DNA from: Tamarix chinensis
Lineage: Eukaryota > Streptophyta > Magnoliopsida > Caryophyllales > Tamaricaceae
Direction of reading: 5' to 3'
DNA length: 64,000 bases
NCBI GenBank assembly: GCA_030549775.1
Contig: CM060171.1
Coordinates: 8,677,289 to 8,741,288, forward strand
A program made the position numbers and the translations under genes. Shown piece after piece: positions 37,336 through 49,131 of the stretch; positions within the stretch are counted from its first letter, which is position 1, and each line of letters starts with the position of its first letter. The notes beneath the pieces are model-generated. The model did not search any database, was not told the DNA's origin, and was given only the letters and a program-made list of their open reading frames with translations.

Positions 37336-39763
37336 ATTACGGGCTCGGCTCAACATCTTTCGCTTTACGTAATTAATGTCTTATCCGTGTCTTATTGAAT
37401 CACATCACACCCTTGACATGCATGCGTTTGATACTCTACTTCTTCCCCTCCAGAGGGACCGTCCCATATTTTGAGACTCATACCTCTTCTCACACCCGAC
37501 ATCCATCCCCCGTAGACTTAGGTAAAGTAGCATATAGTAAGACACAAACTCCAAGGATATAGGCCATCCCAACACATATGATATCGAATCCGCATGTCCT
37601 TATCCCTCTAGGGTTCCTCCTCGGAGACCCTAATCAGACCCATGTGGCCTAACTCTTTCTCACTTACCCAACCGTTACTTTGTTCTCTATCTCGCACCTC
37701 ATTTTTATTAGGAATTTCCCCAAATGTATTACTTTATCTCCCAAGTTCATGCATGACCGACGAAAGCCTAGTTGGCCACCCAAAACCCTAGTTGACCACG
37801 CCAACCCTAGTTGGCCGCGCCAAAACCCTAGTACTTTACTTTCTCGACAAGTAACCTTCCTCTTCCATCCCAAAATCTCTTCTCTCATTTAGAAGTCCAT
37901 ACTCATCCTTTGTATAGGTGAATTCTCACTCTCAACCCCATACTCCATCCTTCCTTGATCATTTCTCCTCTTGTACCCTTCCAATTCCTCATTGTCTCCC
38001 AAAACCCTAATTGAATCCCCTTAGACACCCTTACATCGACCCACGTAATATTTTGCACCCAAGTTTCCAATGGACCCATAACTTTGACATTATCTTATTT
38101 ACTTCCTAAATCAATTTCCTCACGTAAGATTCCTCCCCATGCAGAATTCAAATACTCTATGCAAACTCCCCAACACCCATTTACTCACCAAACCCTAATC
38201 AGGTCTCTTATGCACCAACTCACGTACTATTTTTCACACCAAGGCTCCAATCACTCTAAGACTCTCCAAAACTCTTACTTACAACCCAAATCAACTTTTC
38301 CCACGTAGGGATCACGCCCATGCAAGATCTATTTCCCCCATGCAACTTCCCAAACGTCCACTTCCCCGTTGTTCCTTTATTATCATTTCATGCTACCCAA
38401 AACCCTAGCATGCATGTCCTAGAGGGCCATAACAAGTCACATCATCAACATCAACATTAAACATGGAACATGGCATACATGTATAACATAAGGCACACAC
38501 ATCATACCTCATGATCCACGCTGCGCTACACAAAGCAGGTTATTCATAACACATGCATAATACACATTAACATGGCATGCTCATCATTCATCAACACATT
38601 ACATCATACATAGTAGAAGGCCATAGCTTCGTCCTTACCTAATACGACACCGGTTTTGGAGCACACTCCTACGCCTCCTCCGGATGTGGACTTGACTTGC
38701 CTATAAAAGGGATAACTAGAGGTTACTTTTCCTCCGACCAAAACACTATTCTTTCTACCTTACCCTTATCTTTAACTTACCATTAGGGCTAAAAATAATA
38801 ATATTACTTTTATAAGTAAAAGTATGGTCATTATTCTTAAGGTAGCTAATCATGCTACTACTAATAAGAGTAGGTATTAATAGCTACAATAATTTAAAGT
38901 AATTTTAATAATATTTATTATTAACGGTAGTAATTCAATGTTACTAATAATGGTGATAGTAGTAGTGATAGTATGGTTAGTGCTATATAATATATTACTA
39001 GTAGTGATAAGGAACCAAGATGGTAATAATAACATTAACCATGATAATAATGGTAATAGTAACATTATTAAGAATAACAATAAGGGTGTTAAAATTAATA
39101 ATACTAAAGTCATAGGTCACTCATAATATTAGTCCTAGCAATTATAAATAACTCAAGGTTAGGTTGAATAATAATAATAATAATAAGGATGAGGATAATA
39201 ATAATAATAATAACATTAATAATAATACTAATAATACTTCTAAAATAATTAATATTTGTACAACAGGGGATTAGAGGTTGGGGAGTTTAGAGGACCACCT
39301 AGGGGTGCTGGTGGCACAGGTGGCGGTGCACGGCGCACGGCGGCGGCGTTGGGGGGAGGAGGAAGGTGGAGAAGTGGTGGAGGGGAAAGGAAGGGAAAGG
39401 ATGGTTTGGTAGGAGAAACAAAAGGTCTAGGGAGGTTGGGGAAGCTCCCTTGGTGGTTTTAGGAGGTAGAGGGAGTGCTGGGAGTGGCGGCACGACGGTG
39501 GGCGGCGGTGCGAAGGGTGGCGGGGTTTGGGGGCTAGCTTGGTCGGGAAGGGTGCTTTGCACGCGTGGGGCGGCGCATGCAGAGCAAACCAAGGGGTGAG
39601 GGAGGCTTGGGTAGGTCTAGGGTGATGCAAGGAAGGGTTTCGGGGGTGGATCGAGCGGCGGAGATGGGCGGCGGCGACGGGGTGGCGATCTGAAGAGGGG
39701 GCGGCGCAAGGGGTGACTTCTGGGTTTTTGATTCGAAAACCCCCGAAGCTGGGTCCTTGGGGG

Positions 39764-39773
39764 TTATTTATAG
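39764..39773 (-). promoter_or_regulatory. TATA box of the left LTR
   Basis: CTATAAATAA on the minus strand inside the GC-rich block, in the orientation set by the primer-binding site. The same sequence is kept in the right LTR. Confidence 0.55.
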
Positions 39774-40675
39774 GCTCAAAATGGGGAAAATCGAGAGAGG
39801 GGACAAGGGAGGACAAGTCAGGCGGCGGTTTGGGGCACGCCGGCCGGCGGTGGCAGGTTGACGCAGGTCTGCCATGGCAGACCTGTGGGCTGGTCAGGAA
39901 AAGAAGAGAAAAGGTGCGGGGCGACCTAGGAGTGATGGGGGGTGTCGACTGGTCGAGGAAGGGTGGCTGGCAGGGCAGAAAAGGGGAAGGCGGCGACGCA
40001 GGCGGTGCAGACAAGCGGTCGGCGCAGGCAGCGTGTGTTGCAGGGCTGGCGCGGGAGGAAGAAGAAAAGGGAAAGGGGCTGGACCGATCGGTCTAGGGGA
40101 GAAAAGAAATAGAACCGGCCGGGTGATTCGGCGAAGGAGAAGCAGGCCAGGCCTGCGTGCGAGACGGGGGGAAAGGGGAGAGAACCGACCTGGGCTGGTG
40201 GGCTGGCCCAGTCGGGGAAATGGGGGAGAGAAGGGAGGAAGGAGAGGGGGAGAAGAGAAAAGAGAAAAGGAAAATAAGGGAGAAAAAGGGATTAAGGAAA
40301 ATAATTAAGGAAGAAAATAATTAATATGACTTATGGGGTGAGTTATAGTATTTTTGGTAGATAATTAAAATTTTAGTAATTTATCTTAATATATCTAATT
40401 ATATTAGTTTAAAAAGGTAGCTTTTAGAAAAAATATTGGTTTAAACCTTATTTAAATAAAATGAGTATGATAAAATAGTAATTTATTTATTTTAATTTAT
40501 TAAACACTCACATCTAATTTGGTATACTTAAAACCCACAAAATAATTAAGTTAAATAAATTTAAAAGGCAAAATCCTCAACGTAATTAAATTAAATAAGT
40601 TTAAGAGTTAAATTATCCCTAATAAAAGTAATTTATTAAATTATAGGCTTTTAAAATTTTCGGGGGATTACATCA

Positions 40676-40687
40676 CTACTCCCTTAA
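40676..40687 (-). promoter_or_regulatory. Polypurine tract of the LARD-like element
   Basis: Minus-strand AAGGGAGTAGTG, just before the LTR start TGTAATCCCCC. Confidence 0.6.
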
Positions 40688-40844
40688 AAACAGACTTCGC
40701 CCCCGAAGTCTCCTGCGGCTCTTCTAGGGTTAGGGTTGGGGTATTCTAGTCCTCTACATTAACGCGCCATTTGCTATTCCTAAAGTAACTACCCCCTTAG
40801 GGACGAACTATGGTTTGTTGCACCTGGGGTATAAGTTCAAATTA

Positions 40845-41473
40845 GATACTAAACATCAAAAATTAATATTGCGAGAGTTTAATCAAGAATTTATTTATCG
40901 AAAATTTATTTTGGATGGATCCAAAGGCTTAAAATTAATAAAAGAGTTATATAAGAATTTTGGAAACATCCTCGGAAGGAATTACCCATGAACATAAAGT
41001 ATGTATTATTCGCGGGAGTATATTTAAAAACATATAATAAAATATTTAGGGCGAATTCAAATAAACTGAGACTAATTTAAATAATTTCCGAAATTGATTT
41101 TCCGTAAATCAAAAGCATAAAACAGAAGAAAATTAATTTCAAAAATAAGTTCTTAATTAATCTCCGGAAAACCTTTTTAATTTAAAACTCCCCGAAAGTA
41201 TTAACGATTTTTGAAAACGAATAAACTTAAAGTTGGAAATATTTTCTATGGCCAAAAATCATTAAAATAACTTTAACTATTTAAACAGAAATTCTATAAT
41301 TTATATAATATACTTCGTTAATGAAATATAACTTCAAAACAACGCCGTAATCACATGACAAAGTTATAATTGAAAACGACTCGGAATTAAAATAATCAAT
41401 TGTTTAAATCACATTACGCTAATAAAATCATTAAATTTAATAAATTTGGATTTTAAAAATATGGAGTATTACA
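40845..41473 (-). repeat. Terminal piece of a second LTR family inside the LARD-like element
   Basis: Resembles the last ~700 bp of the solo LTR (58850-59580). Shared features are TTTAAATAATTTCCG, TTTTCCGTAAATCAAAA, CATNAAACAGAAGAAA and the end TTGGATTTTAAAAATA followed by GTATTACA. Directly beyond it lies TCACTACCCTCTTACAAAGG, its own purine tract in reverse. Confidence 0.75.
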
Positions 41474-42783
41474 TCACTACCCTCTTACAAAGGAACTTCG
41501 TCCCTGAAGTTCGAGAAAACCTAAGTAGTGGAAACTTGACAAAACAATAGAATAAAACATTTACCAAAGTAAATAGGTTAAAAGTAATTCCGAAGAAAGG
41601 TAAAACGATGTTTACGAAACTAAATCAAGTAAAGTTGGATCAAGCAAGGCGTAAGAGGTGAAATAAAAGAAGGAGAATTGATGCTCAGCAAAACAAATAT
41701 AATGGAATCCAACAAGGAAGAAGTACATACTTAAAGTCAAAACAAGTTACAAAAATGTATCCTTTAAAATAAGGTCTTACAAAAGATGAAAATAATAATA
41801 ATAACAATAATCATGAAAATAGTAAAAAGTATGTCATGAAGTTCAAGTAGAATAATGGAACGAAAGTTCTAAAGATAACACAATTCCAATAACACGACCA
41901 ATGCATAATACACGCATAAAACCTTACAAAATGAGTTATCTCTATGACATCGTTCAAGAAACAAGGATAACACTTGGCTCAACGACTCACAAAAGGTCCT
42001 CTTACACACCAACCACATATACCCAGGTCAAAGGATATTCTTAACCCAAAACACTTTACTAACCAGCTCTCTAATCTACGCTATAACCATGATAGTTTAA
42101 CCACTTAAATTTGAAAATGCCATTACTGTAGCAACCTATGCTTGAATGCTAATCAGCGGAAATTAAGGATAAACCAATAATGAAAGTTATACGACATCAT
42201 TAAAATCACTAGGGTAAATTAGGCACCCTACACTCTGTTTGCGAACCCGAGCACCTCAATCTGAACCTCAACATTATCATTATCATTATCACAATACTAG
42301 GTTTCTCCCAATTGAAATTAATACGTCTATTTAAACATCACTATTAGGGTTACAACCCTAAATTTCTTAAAACTCCGAAAAGTGAAATTACTCAACCAAG
42401 ATAGATTACAATTTATGCCACTTCACACTATATCCGGCAGGGTATACTTTAAGGCTTTTAATCCACTGAACCTACAAGACTAGGGTTAACCTAGTGGGGT
42501 CACTACCCCCTTAAGAGCAAACTAATTATAAAACGATAATAACTACGACACATAAAATTCAAAGTTAACACAAGTCAAGCATGTCAAATAACAAGGAACC
42601 ATATTCAAAGACATAATTACAACAGCAAATCACAAGGCCACTTATACTACCCAATCACACTATCCTCACAAGCTAATCCGGATTTAAAATTCACTTAAAG
42701 AAGGTAAACACGTTTTAAGTAAAAAACATTTAGGATCGTGAGAACCGAATCTCTAACCAAAACCCGATTCTCGATAACCAAAA

Positions 42784-42795
42784 GCTCTGATACCA
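42784..42795 (-). promoter_or_regulatory. Primer-binding site of the LARD-like element
   Basis: GCTCTGATACCA on the plus strand is an exact TGGTATCAGAGC on the minus strand, 3 bp from the right LTR. It fixes the element's orientation. Confidence 0.9.
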
Positions 42796-43472
42796 ACTTG
42801 TAATACCCCCAAATTTACTACTGAAAAATTTCGTTTAAAATCAAAAGGCTTAGCGGAAGCGAAAGAATTAAAACCATAAACTTGGGGGTATTACCGCCAC
42901 ACTTAGTACCAGACTGGTTCACTCCTACCGTTCCGATACTAAGTGCTAAGGCTAAACTAAACAATCGTTAAGTAAAAATCCTCAAAACATAGGTACATAG
43001 TTAACATAGATCATTCATGAAAACACGAGTCAACAACAATTAGAATATCGTTTAGGAATACAACTTAAGAGTAAAGTTTCAAAACAAGAAGCATAGTACA
43101 CAATATAGCTAAATAAAACAGATCCCAAGGGACCAATATCCGGACCGCCTACTCACTCAAGTCAAGCCTTCCACCCCAGATTAGTAATCGATCAAACCTG
43201 CATAGGAGGTATGCTCCCCACCATTGGTGGATCATCACAGGACCCATTCAATCAAGGTAGTATCAGTACGGGTCCAATACTGAGTAAGGGCGCAGGTGCG
43301 CTAAGGCCGAGCATACAATCATACCCCATAGCCCACATAGCACAATCATATAAGTAACATGCGATAACACATGAGATAAGGCCTGAGTACTTTCTGGTGA
43401 CTTATTATTTATCCTCGTTAATAATATGTCCATTTCACACATACTCTTTAATAACCCATGTGAGCGCGGGAG

Positions 43473-43897
43473 CCCCACTATTATAGCTGGTGGACCGGAA
43501 GATATACGCACAGGGCAGAACGCCTCTGATCCACTATTATAGCCGGTGGACCGGAAAATAAACGCACAGGGAAAAACGCCTCTGATCCACTATTATAGCC
43601 GGTGGACCGGATCATGGCCCCGACTCACATGGTGTTTCGCTTTAGGTACTTAGTATCTTTCCCATAGATTAACTTATTCGTTTGGTTTGTTGAGCACGAG
43701 ATCCTCCACTATTATAGCCGGTGGACCGGAAGATAACGCATAGGGCAGAATGCCTCTGATCCACTATTATAGCCGGTGGACCGGAAAATAAACGCACAAG
43801 GCAGAACGCCTCTGATCCACTATTATAGCCGGTGGACCGGAAAATAAACGCACAAGGCAGAGCGCCTCTGATCCACTATTATAGCCGGTGGACCGGA
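43473..43897. repeat. 56-bp tandem/hairpin array in the right LTR
   Basis: Same seven-copy arrangement as at 36913-37335, with few base changes. Confidence 0.9.
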
Positions 43898-46329
43898 TTA
43901 CGGGCTCGGCTCAACATCTTTCGCTTTACGTAATTAATGTCTTATCCGTGTCTTATTGAATCACATCACACCCTTGACATGCATGCGTTTGATACTCTAC
44001 TTCTTCCCCTCCAGAGGGACCGTCCCATATTTTGAGACTCATACCTCTTCTCACACCCGACATCCATCCCCCGTAGGACTTAGGTAAAATAGCATATAGT
44101 AAGACACAAACTCCAAGGATATAAGCCATCCCAACACATATGATATCGAATCCGCATGTCCTCATCCCTCTAGGGTTCCTCCTCGGAGACCCTAATCGGA
44201 CCCATGTGGCCTAACTCTTTCTCACTTACCCAACCGTTACTTTGTTCTCTATCTCGCACCTCATTTTTATTAGGAATTTCCCCAAATGTATTACTTTATC
44301 TCCCAAGTTCATGCATGACCGACGAAAGCCTAGTTGGCCACCCAAAACCCTAGTTGACCACGCCAACCCTGGTTGGCCTCGCCAAAACCCTAGTACTTTA
44401 CTTTCTCGACAAGTAACCTTCCTCTTCCATCCCAAAATCTCTTCTCTCATTTAGAAGCCCATACTCATCCTTTGTATAGGTGAATTCTCACTCTCAACCC
44501 CATACTCCATCCTTCCTTGATCATTTCTCCTCTTGTACCCTTCCAATTCCTCATTGTCTCCCAAAACCCTAATTGAATCCCCTTAAACACCCTTACATCG
44601 ACCCATGTAATATTTTGCACCCAAGTTTCCAATGGACCCATAACTTTGACATTATCTTATTTACTTCCTAAATCAATTTCCTCACATAATATTCCTCCCC
44701 ATGCAGAATTCAAATACTCTATGCAAACTCCCCAACACCCATTTACTCACCAAACCCTAATCAGGTCTCTTATGCACCAAACATGTACTATTTTTCACAC
44801 CAAGCCTCCAATCACTCTAAGACTCTCCAAAACTCTTACTTACAACCCAAATCAACTTTTCCCACATAGGGATCACGCCCATGCAAGATCTAGTTCCCCC
44901 ATGCAACTTCCCAAACATCCACTTCCCGTTGTTCCTTTATTATCATTTCATGCTACCCAAAACCCTAGCATGCATGTCCTAGAGGGCCATAACAAGTCAC
45001 ATCATCAACATCAACATTAAACATGGAACATGGCATACATGTATAACATAAGGCACACACATCATACCTCATGATCCACGCTGCGCTACACAAAGCAGGT
45101 TATTCATAACACATGCATAATACACATTAACATGGCATGCTCATCATTCATCAACACATTACATCACACATAGCACATGGCCATAGCTTCGTCCTTACCT
45201 AATACGACACCGGTCTTGGAGCACGCTCCTACGCCTCCTCCGGATGTCGACTTGACTCGCCTATAAAAGGGAAAACTAGAGGTTACTTTTCCTCCGACCA
45301 AAACACTATTCTTTCTACCTTACCCTTATCTTTAAATTACCATTAGGGCTAAAAATAATAATAATACTTTTATAAGTAAAAGTATGGTCATTATTCTTAA
45401 GGTGGCTAATTATGCTACTACTAATAAGAGTAGGTATTAATAGCTACAATAATTTAAAGTAATTTTAATAATATTTATTATTAACGGTAGTAGTTCAATG
45501 TTACTAATAATGGTGATAGTAGTAGTGATAGTATGGTTAGTGCTATATAATATATTACTAGTAGTGATAAGGAACCAAGATGGTAATAATAACATTAACC
45601 ATGATAATAATGGTAATAGTAACATTATTAAGAATAACAATAAGGATGTTAAAATTAATAATACTAAAGTCATAGGTCACTCATAATATTAGTCCTAGCA
45701 ATTATAAATAACTCAAGGTTAGGTTGAATAATAATAATAATAATAAGGATGAGGATAATAATAATAATAATAATAACATTAATAATAATACTAATAATAC
45801 TTCTAAAATAATTAATATTTGTACAATAGGGGATCAGAGGTTGGGGAGTTTAGAGGACCACCTAGGGGTGCTTGTGGCACAGGTGGCGGTGCACGGCGCA
45901 CGGCGGCGGCGGCGTTGGGGGGAGGAGGAAGGTGGAGAAGTGGTGGAGGGGAAAGGAAGGGAAATGAGGGTTTGGTAGGAGAAACAAAAGGTCTAGGGAG
46001 GTTGGGGAAGCTCCCTTGGTGGTTTTAGGAGGTAGAGGGAGTGCTGGGAGTGGCGGCACGGCGGTGGGCGGCGGTGCGAAGGGTGGCGGGGTTTGGGGGT
46101 TAGCTTGGTCGGGAAGGGTGCTTTGGACGCCTGGGGCGGCGCGTGTAGAGCAAACTGAGGGGTGAGGGAGGCTTGGGTAGGTCGAGGGTGATGCAAGGAA
46201 GGGTTTCGGGGGTGGATCAAGCGGCGGAGATGGGTGGCGGCGACGGGGTGGCGATCTGAAGAGGGGGCGGCGCAAGGTGTGACTTCTGGGTTTTTGATTC
46301 GAAAACCCCCGAAGCTGGGTCCTTGGGGG

Positions 46330-46339
46330 TTATTTATAG
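46330..46339 (-). promoter_or_regulatory. TATA box of the right (5') LTR
   Basis: CTATAAATAA on the minus strand. As this is the 5' LTR it would drive the element's transcript. Confidence 0.55.
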
Positions 46340-47330
46340 GCTCGAAATGGGGAAATTGAGAGAGGGGACAAGGGGAGGACAGGTCAGACGGCGATCCAGG
46401 GGAGAAAAGAAACAGAACCGGCCGGGCGGTTCGGCCAAAGAGAAGCAGGCCAGGCCTGCGTGCGAGACGGGGGGAAAGGGGAGAGAACCGACCTGGGCTG
46501 GTGGGCTGGCCCAGTCGGGGAAATGGGGGAGAGAAGGGAGGAAGGAGAGGGGGGAGAAGAGAAAAGAGAAAAGGAAAATAAGGGAGAAACAGGGATTAAG
46601 GAAAATAATTAAGGAAGAAAATAATTAATATGACTTATGGGGTGAGTTATAGTATTTTTGGTAGATAATTAAAATTTTAGTAATTTATCTTAATATATCT
46701 AATTATATTAGTTTAAAAAGGTAGCTTTTAGAAAAAATATTGGTTTAAACCTTATTTAAATAAAATGAGTATGATAAAATAGTAATTTATTTATTTTAAT
46801 TTATTAAACACTCACATCTAATTTGGTATACTTAAAACCCACAAAATAATTAATTTAAATAAATTTAAAAGGCAAAATCCTCAACGTAATTAAATTAAAT
46901 AAGTTTAAGAGTTAAATTATCCCTAATAAAAGTAATTTATTAAATTATAGGCTTTTAAAATTTTCGGGGGATTACAGTAAATGAACTTGAGCTCAAATTT
47001 ATTATACTCAAGCTTGGCTTGTTTAATAATTGAGTCGAGCTCGAGCCTAATTTTTAAGCTCATTTAATAAGTGAGCCAAGCTGAGCCAGCCGTTAACGAA
47101 CCGAGCTCAAAAAGCTTGCGAGCTAGCTTGGTTTGTCAACATCCCTAGATGTCAAGTTCAAAGTTTCATTTAGTTTTTAGAAAGCTAGGTCTACTTGCTT
47201 GCTACACGAAGCTATCCTTCTTCAAAATGACAATCAATAGATGTATAATCATGTTATAGTTCTTGACAATCTAAGGTACTAGCATGATAGATGAAAAAAA
47301 TGTGGTAGGCATTAGTTACTTTACAATAGT

Positions 47331-49131
47331 TGTAACCTTGTGATTTTGGAATATATAGAATTCTAGGGACTATTACTACTTATTCACCATGGGATGGTAT
47401 ATAATTGGAAAGATTATTAAATTAGGACTTTATCACATTTTTTTAGATATCAAATTTGAGCTTTCTACTCAAAGTTATAATTATTTTTCTATATAATTAT
47501 CTCATTGCTTATTCTACTGTGACTTTCATTCCTTATCTCTGCTTTGGATAAGATATAAAATAGTTGGATGTGATTTGGTGTGGCAATTATATAATTACTT
47601 ATTTCCTAGATTTTTATTTATTGAGACATGTCTCATGCAACTTGCATTTATCTTTTGGTTTGTTAGAGTCTTAGTGATTAAGAAGCCTTGTTTTAGCTAA
47701 TTTTATCTTATATTTTATAGGATGCACTTTATCTTTGTTTTAGCTTATCTTATTAGTGAGGAGATTAGTTGATGAGGTGATCATATGAGGTATGTGTTAA
47801 GATACACTCACTCACTCACTCTCTCTCTCTCACACACACACACACACAATTCACGTGAGAATCATATGTTGAGTTGAATAAGAACTGAGCTCTAATAAAC
47901 TATTCTCTCTTTATGATTTTTCCTCTTATTTACCTATTCTTTGTGAATGATAAATTAAGACACCCTCTTTATTAAATATGTGTGAGCTAAAAAAGAGTTA
48001 ACTAATATAATTAGTATATGTATTCTTCATTAGAGATCATTTGAGTGTCATTATTGTGAGGATTTTCAAAGCTAGTTCAAAATATAACTTTGTGCATTTT
48101 TTTTATTCATATCTCTACCCAATAACCATTCATCATCTCCACATTCCTTTCATCATCTAATCACCATCACATAAAATCACATCAATTTTATTTATTTTAA
48201 CCATAAACTAGTTCATTCATCAAACCATTGCTTCCTACACACATTAAATAGGTATCATAACAAATTTGAGGATAAATTGTTCTTGACAATGGAAGAATAA
48301 TGTAAGACCATTTGAATTATACAATATTCTAGGATCTATTACTACTTATTCATCATGGGCACAATATATCATTGAAAAGATTATTACATCCAGAGCCCAA
48401 CACATTTTTTGGATCTTAATTTTGAGTTTTACATGTAAAGTTATGATTGTTTTACTACATGGCTATATCATTACCTTTTCTACTAGAAACTTCATTCCTT
48501 ATATACTTTGAAGCAAAATATAAAATAGTTGGATATGATTTGGCATGGAAATAGGACATATCTTATACAACTTGCACTTATCTTTTATTTTGTTAGATAT
48601 TTATAAAGATATTAGTTGTTTAGTGATTAAGATTAGTTATTTTTATCTTTTAGTAGCATGTTTTTATCTTATTTATCTAATATATTTTAGGAGTTTTATC
48701 TTGCTTACATTTACTTTATCTTATTAGTGATAAGGTTAGCTGAGGAGGTAACCATATGAGGCATATATATACTTGTAATCACATGTTGGAATCATATGTT
48801 GAGTTGAATAATACTTAAGTTTTAATGAAAGTTATTCTCTTTTTAAGTTTTCCTCTTATTTATTAGTTATTTATGAATGATAAATTCAGAACCCTATTTA
48901 TTAATTCTATGTGTGTTCTTAATAAGAGATACTTTTAGATTTACCATTATGAGCTTTTTCAAAGCTAGTTTGAATAATTGCTTCATGTGTTTCTTCATTC
49001 ATATCGTACTCTATAATTTTTCATCATCGCCATTCTTCTCATCATCTAATCATCCATCACATAAATCACATCAATTTTAGTTAGTTCACCTATAAATCAA
49101 CCCATTCACCAACTATTGCTTCCTATATGAA
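47331..49131 (+). mobile_element. TRIM-like element: two diverged LTRs with a very short interior
   Basis: Two direct copies of an 0.83-0.91 kb sequence, 47331-48242 and 48301-49131, both start with TGTAA and end near TTGCTTCCTA. Shared landmarks include ATAGTTGGATRTGATTTGG, ATCATATGTTGAGTTGAATA and GAATGATAAATT. The 58-bp interior has AGGTATCATAAC, which resembles a primer-binding site, and a purine-rich AATGGAAGAATAA before the second copy. The copies are strongly diverged, with indels. No target duplication was found. A plain tandem duplication of a solo LTR is the alternative. Confidence 0.5.

Larger units (their letters stand above)
36238..40672 (-). repeat. Left (3') LTR of the LARD-like element
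   Basis: 4435 bp. On the plus strand it begins TGTAACACCCCCAAATTT and ends GGGGGATTACA. It contains the 56-bp hairpin array, (TAA)n runs at about 39169-39228, and a G-rich, GC-rich block at about 39270-40265. Confidence 0.93.
40673..42798 (-). other. Internal region of the LARD-like element
   Basis: 2.1 kb without usable open frames. Minus-strand order: primer-binding site, about 1.3 kb of AT-rich leader-like sequence, a first pol-end/purine-tract remnant at about 41474-41515, the start of a second LTR type (41473 down to about 40845), a second pol-end/purine-tract remnant (about 40710-40673), then the LTR. Confidence 0.8.
36238..46976 (-). mobile_element. LARD-like LTR retrotransposon with 4.2-4.4 kb LTRs and no coding capacity
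   Basis: Two nearly identical long direct repeats flank a 2.1-kb interior, with 5-bp target duplications GTAAA at 36233-36237 and 46977-46981. The primer-binding site next to the right LTR is on the minus strand, so the element reads right to left and the right copy is its 5' LTR. A purine tract adjoins the left LTR. Size and lack of any gag or pol match large retrotransposon derivatives. Just inside the left LTR a minus-strand remnant (ACTTCGGGGGCGAAGTC, purine tract, TG) resembles the pol end of Tekay/Del-type chromoviruses, so the parent was probably Ty3/gypsy. The LTRs differ at few positions, so the insertion is fairly young. Confidence 0.9.
42799..46976 (-). repeat. Right (5') LTR of the LARD-like element
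   Basis: 4178 bp, collinear with the left LTR except for about 257 bp missing at about 46393 (corresponding to about 39829-40088 of the left LTR). The gap lies roughly 55 bp upstream of the TATA box in the sense of transcription. Confidence 0.93.
36040..47147. mobile_element. hAT-like MITE split by the LARD-like element
   Basis: The two outer parts (36040-36237 and 46982-47147, together 364 bp) are rich in GAGCCGAGC and GAGCTCGAGC motifs. Their ends are inverted: TAGGACTGTTAACGAGC on the left, and the reverse complement TAGGGATGTTGACAAAC on the right. An 8-bp target duplication with one mismatch flanks them: TATGTCAA at 36032-36039 and GATGTCAA at 47148-47155. The LTR element inserted into it at GTAAA. 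Confidence 0.75.

Noticed and set aside
39256..40308. Several Pro-, Gly- and Arg-rich open frames on both strands (also at 45724-46628)
   Set aside because: They lie in the GC-rich block of the LARD LTRs, are open because of composition, overlap on both strands, and show no domain.
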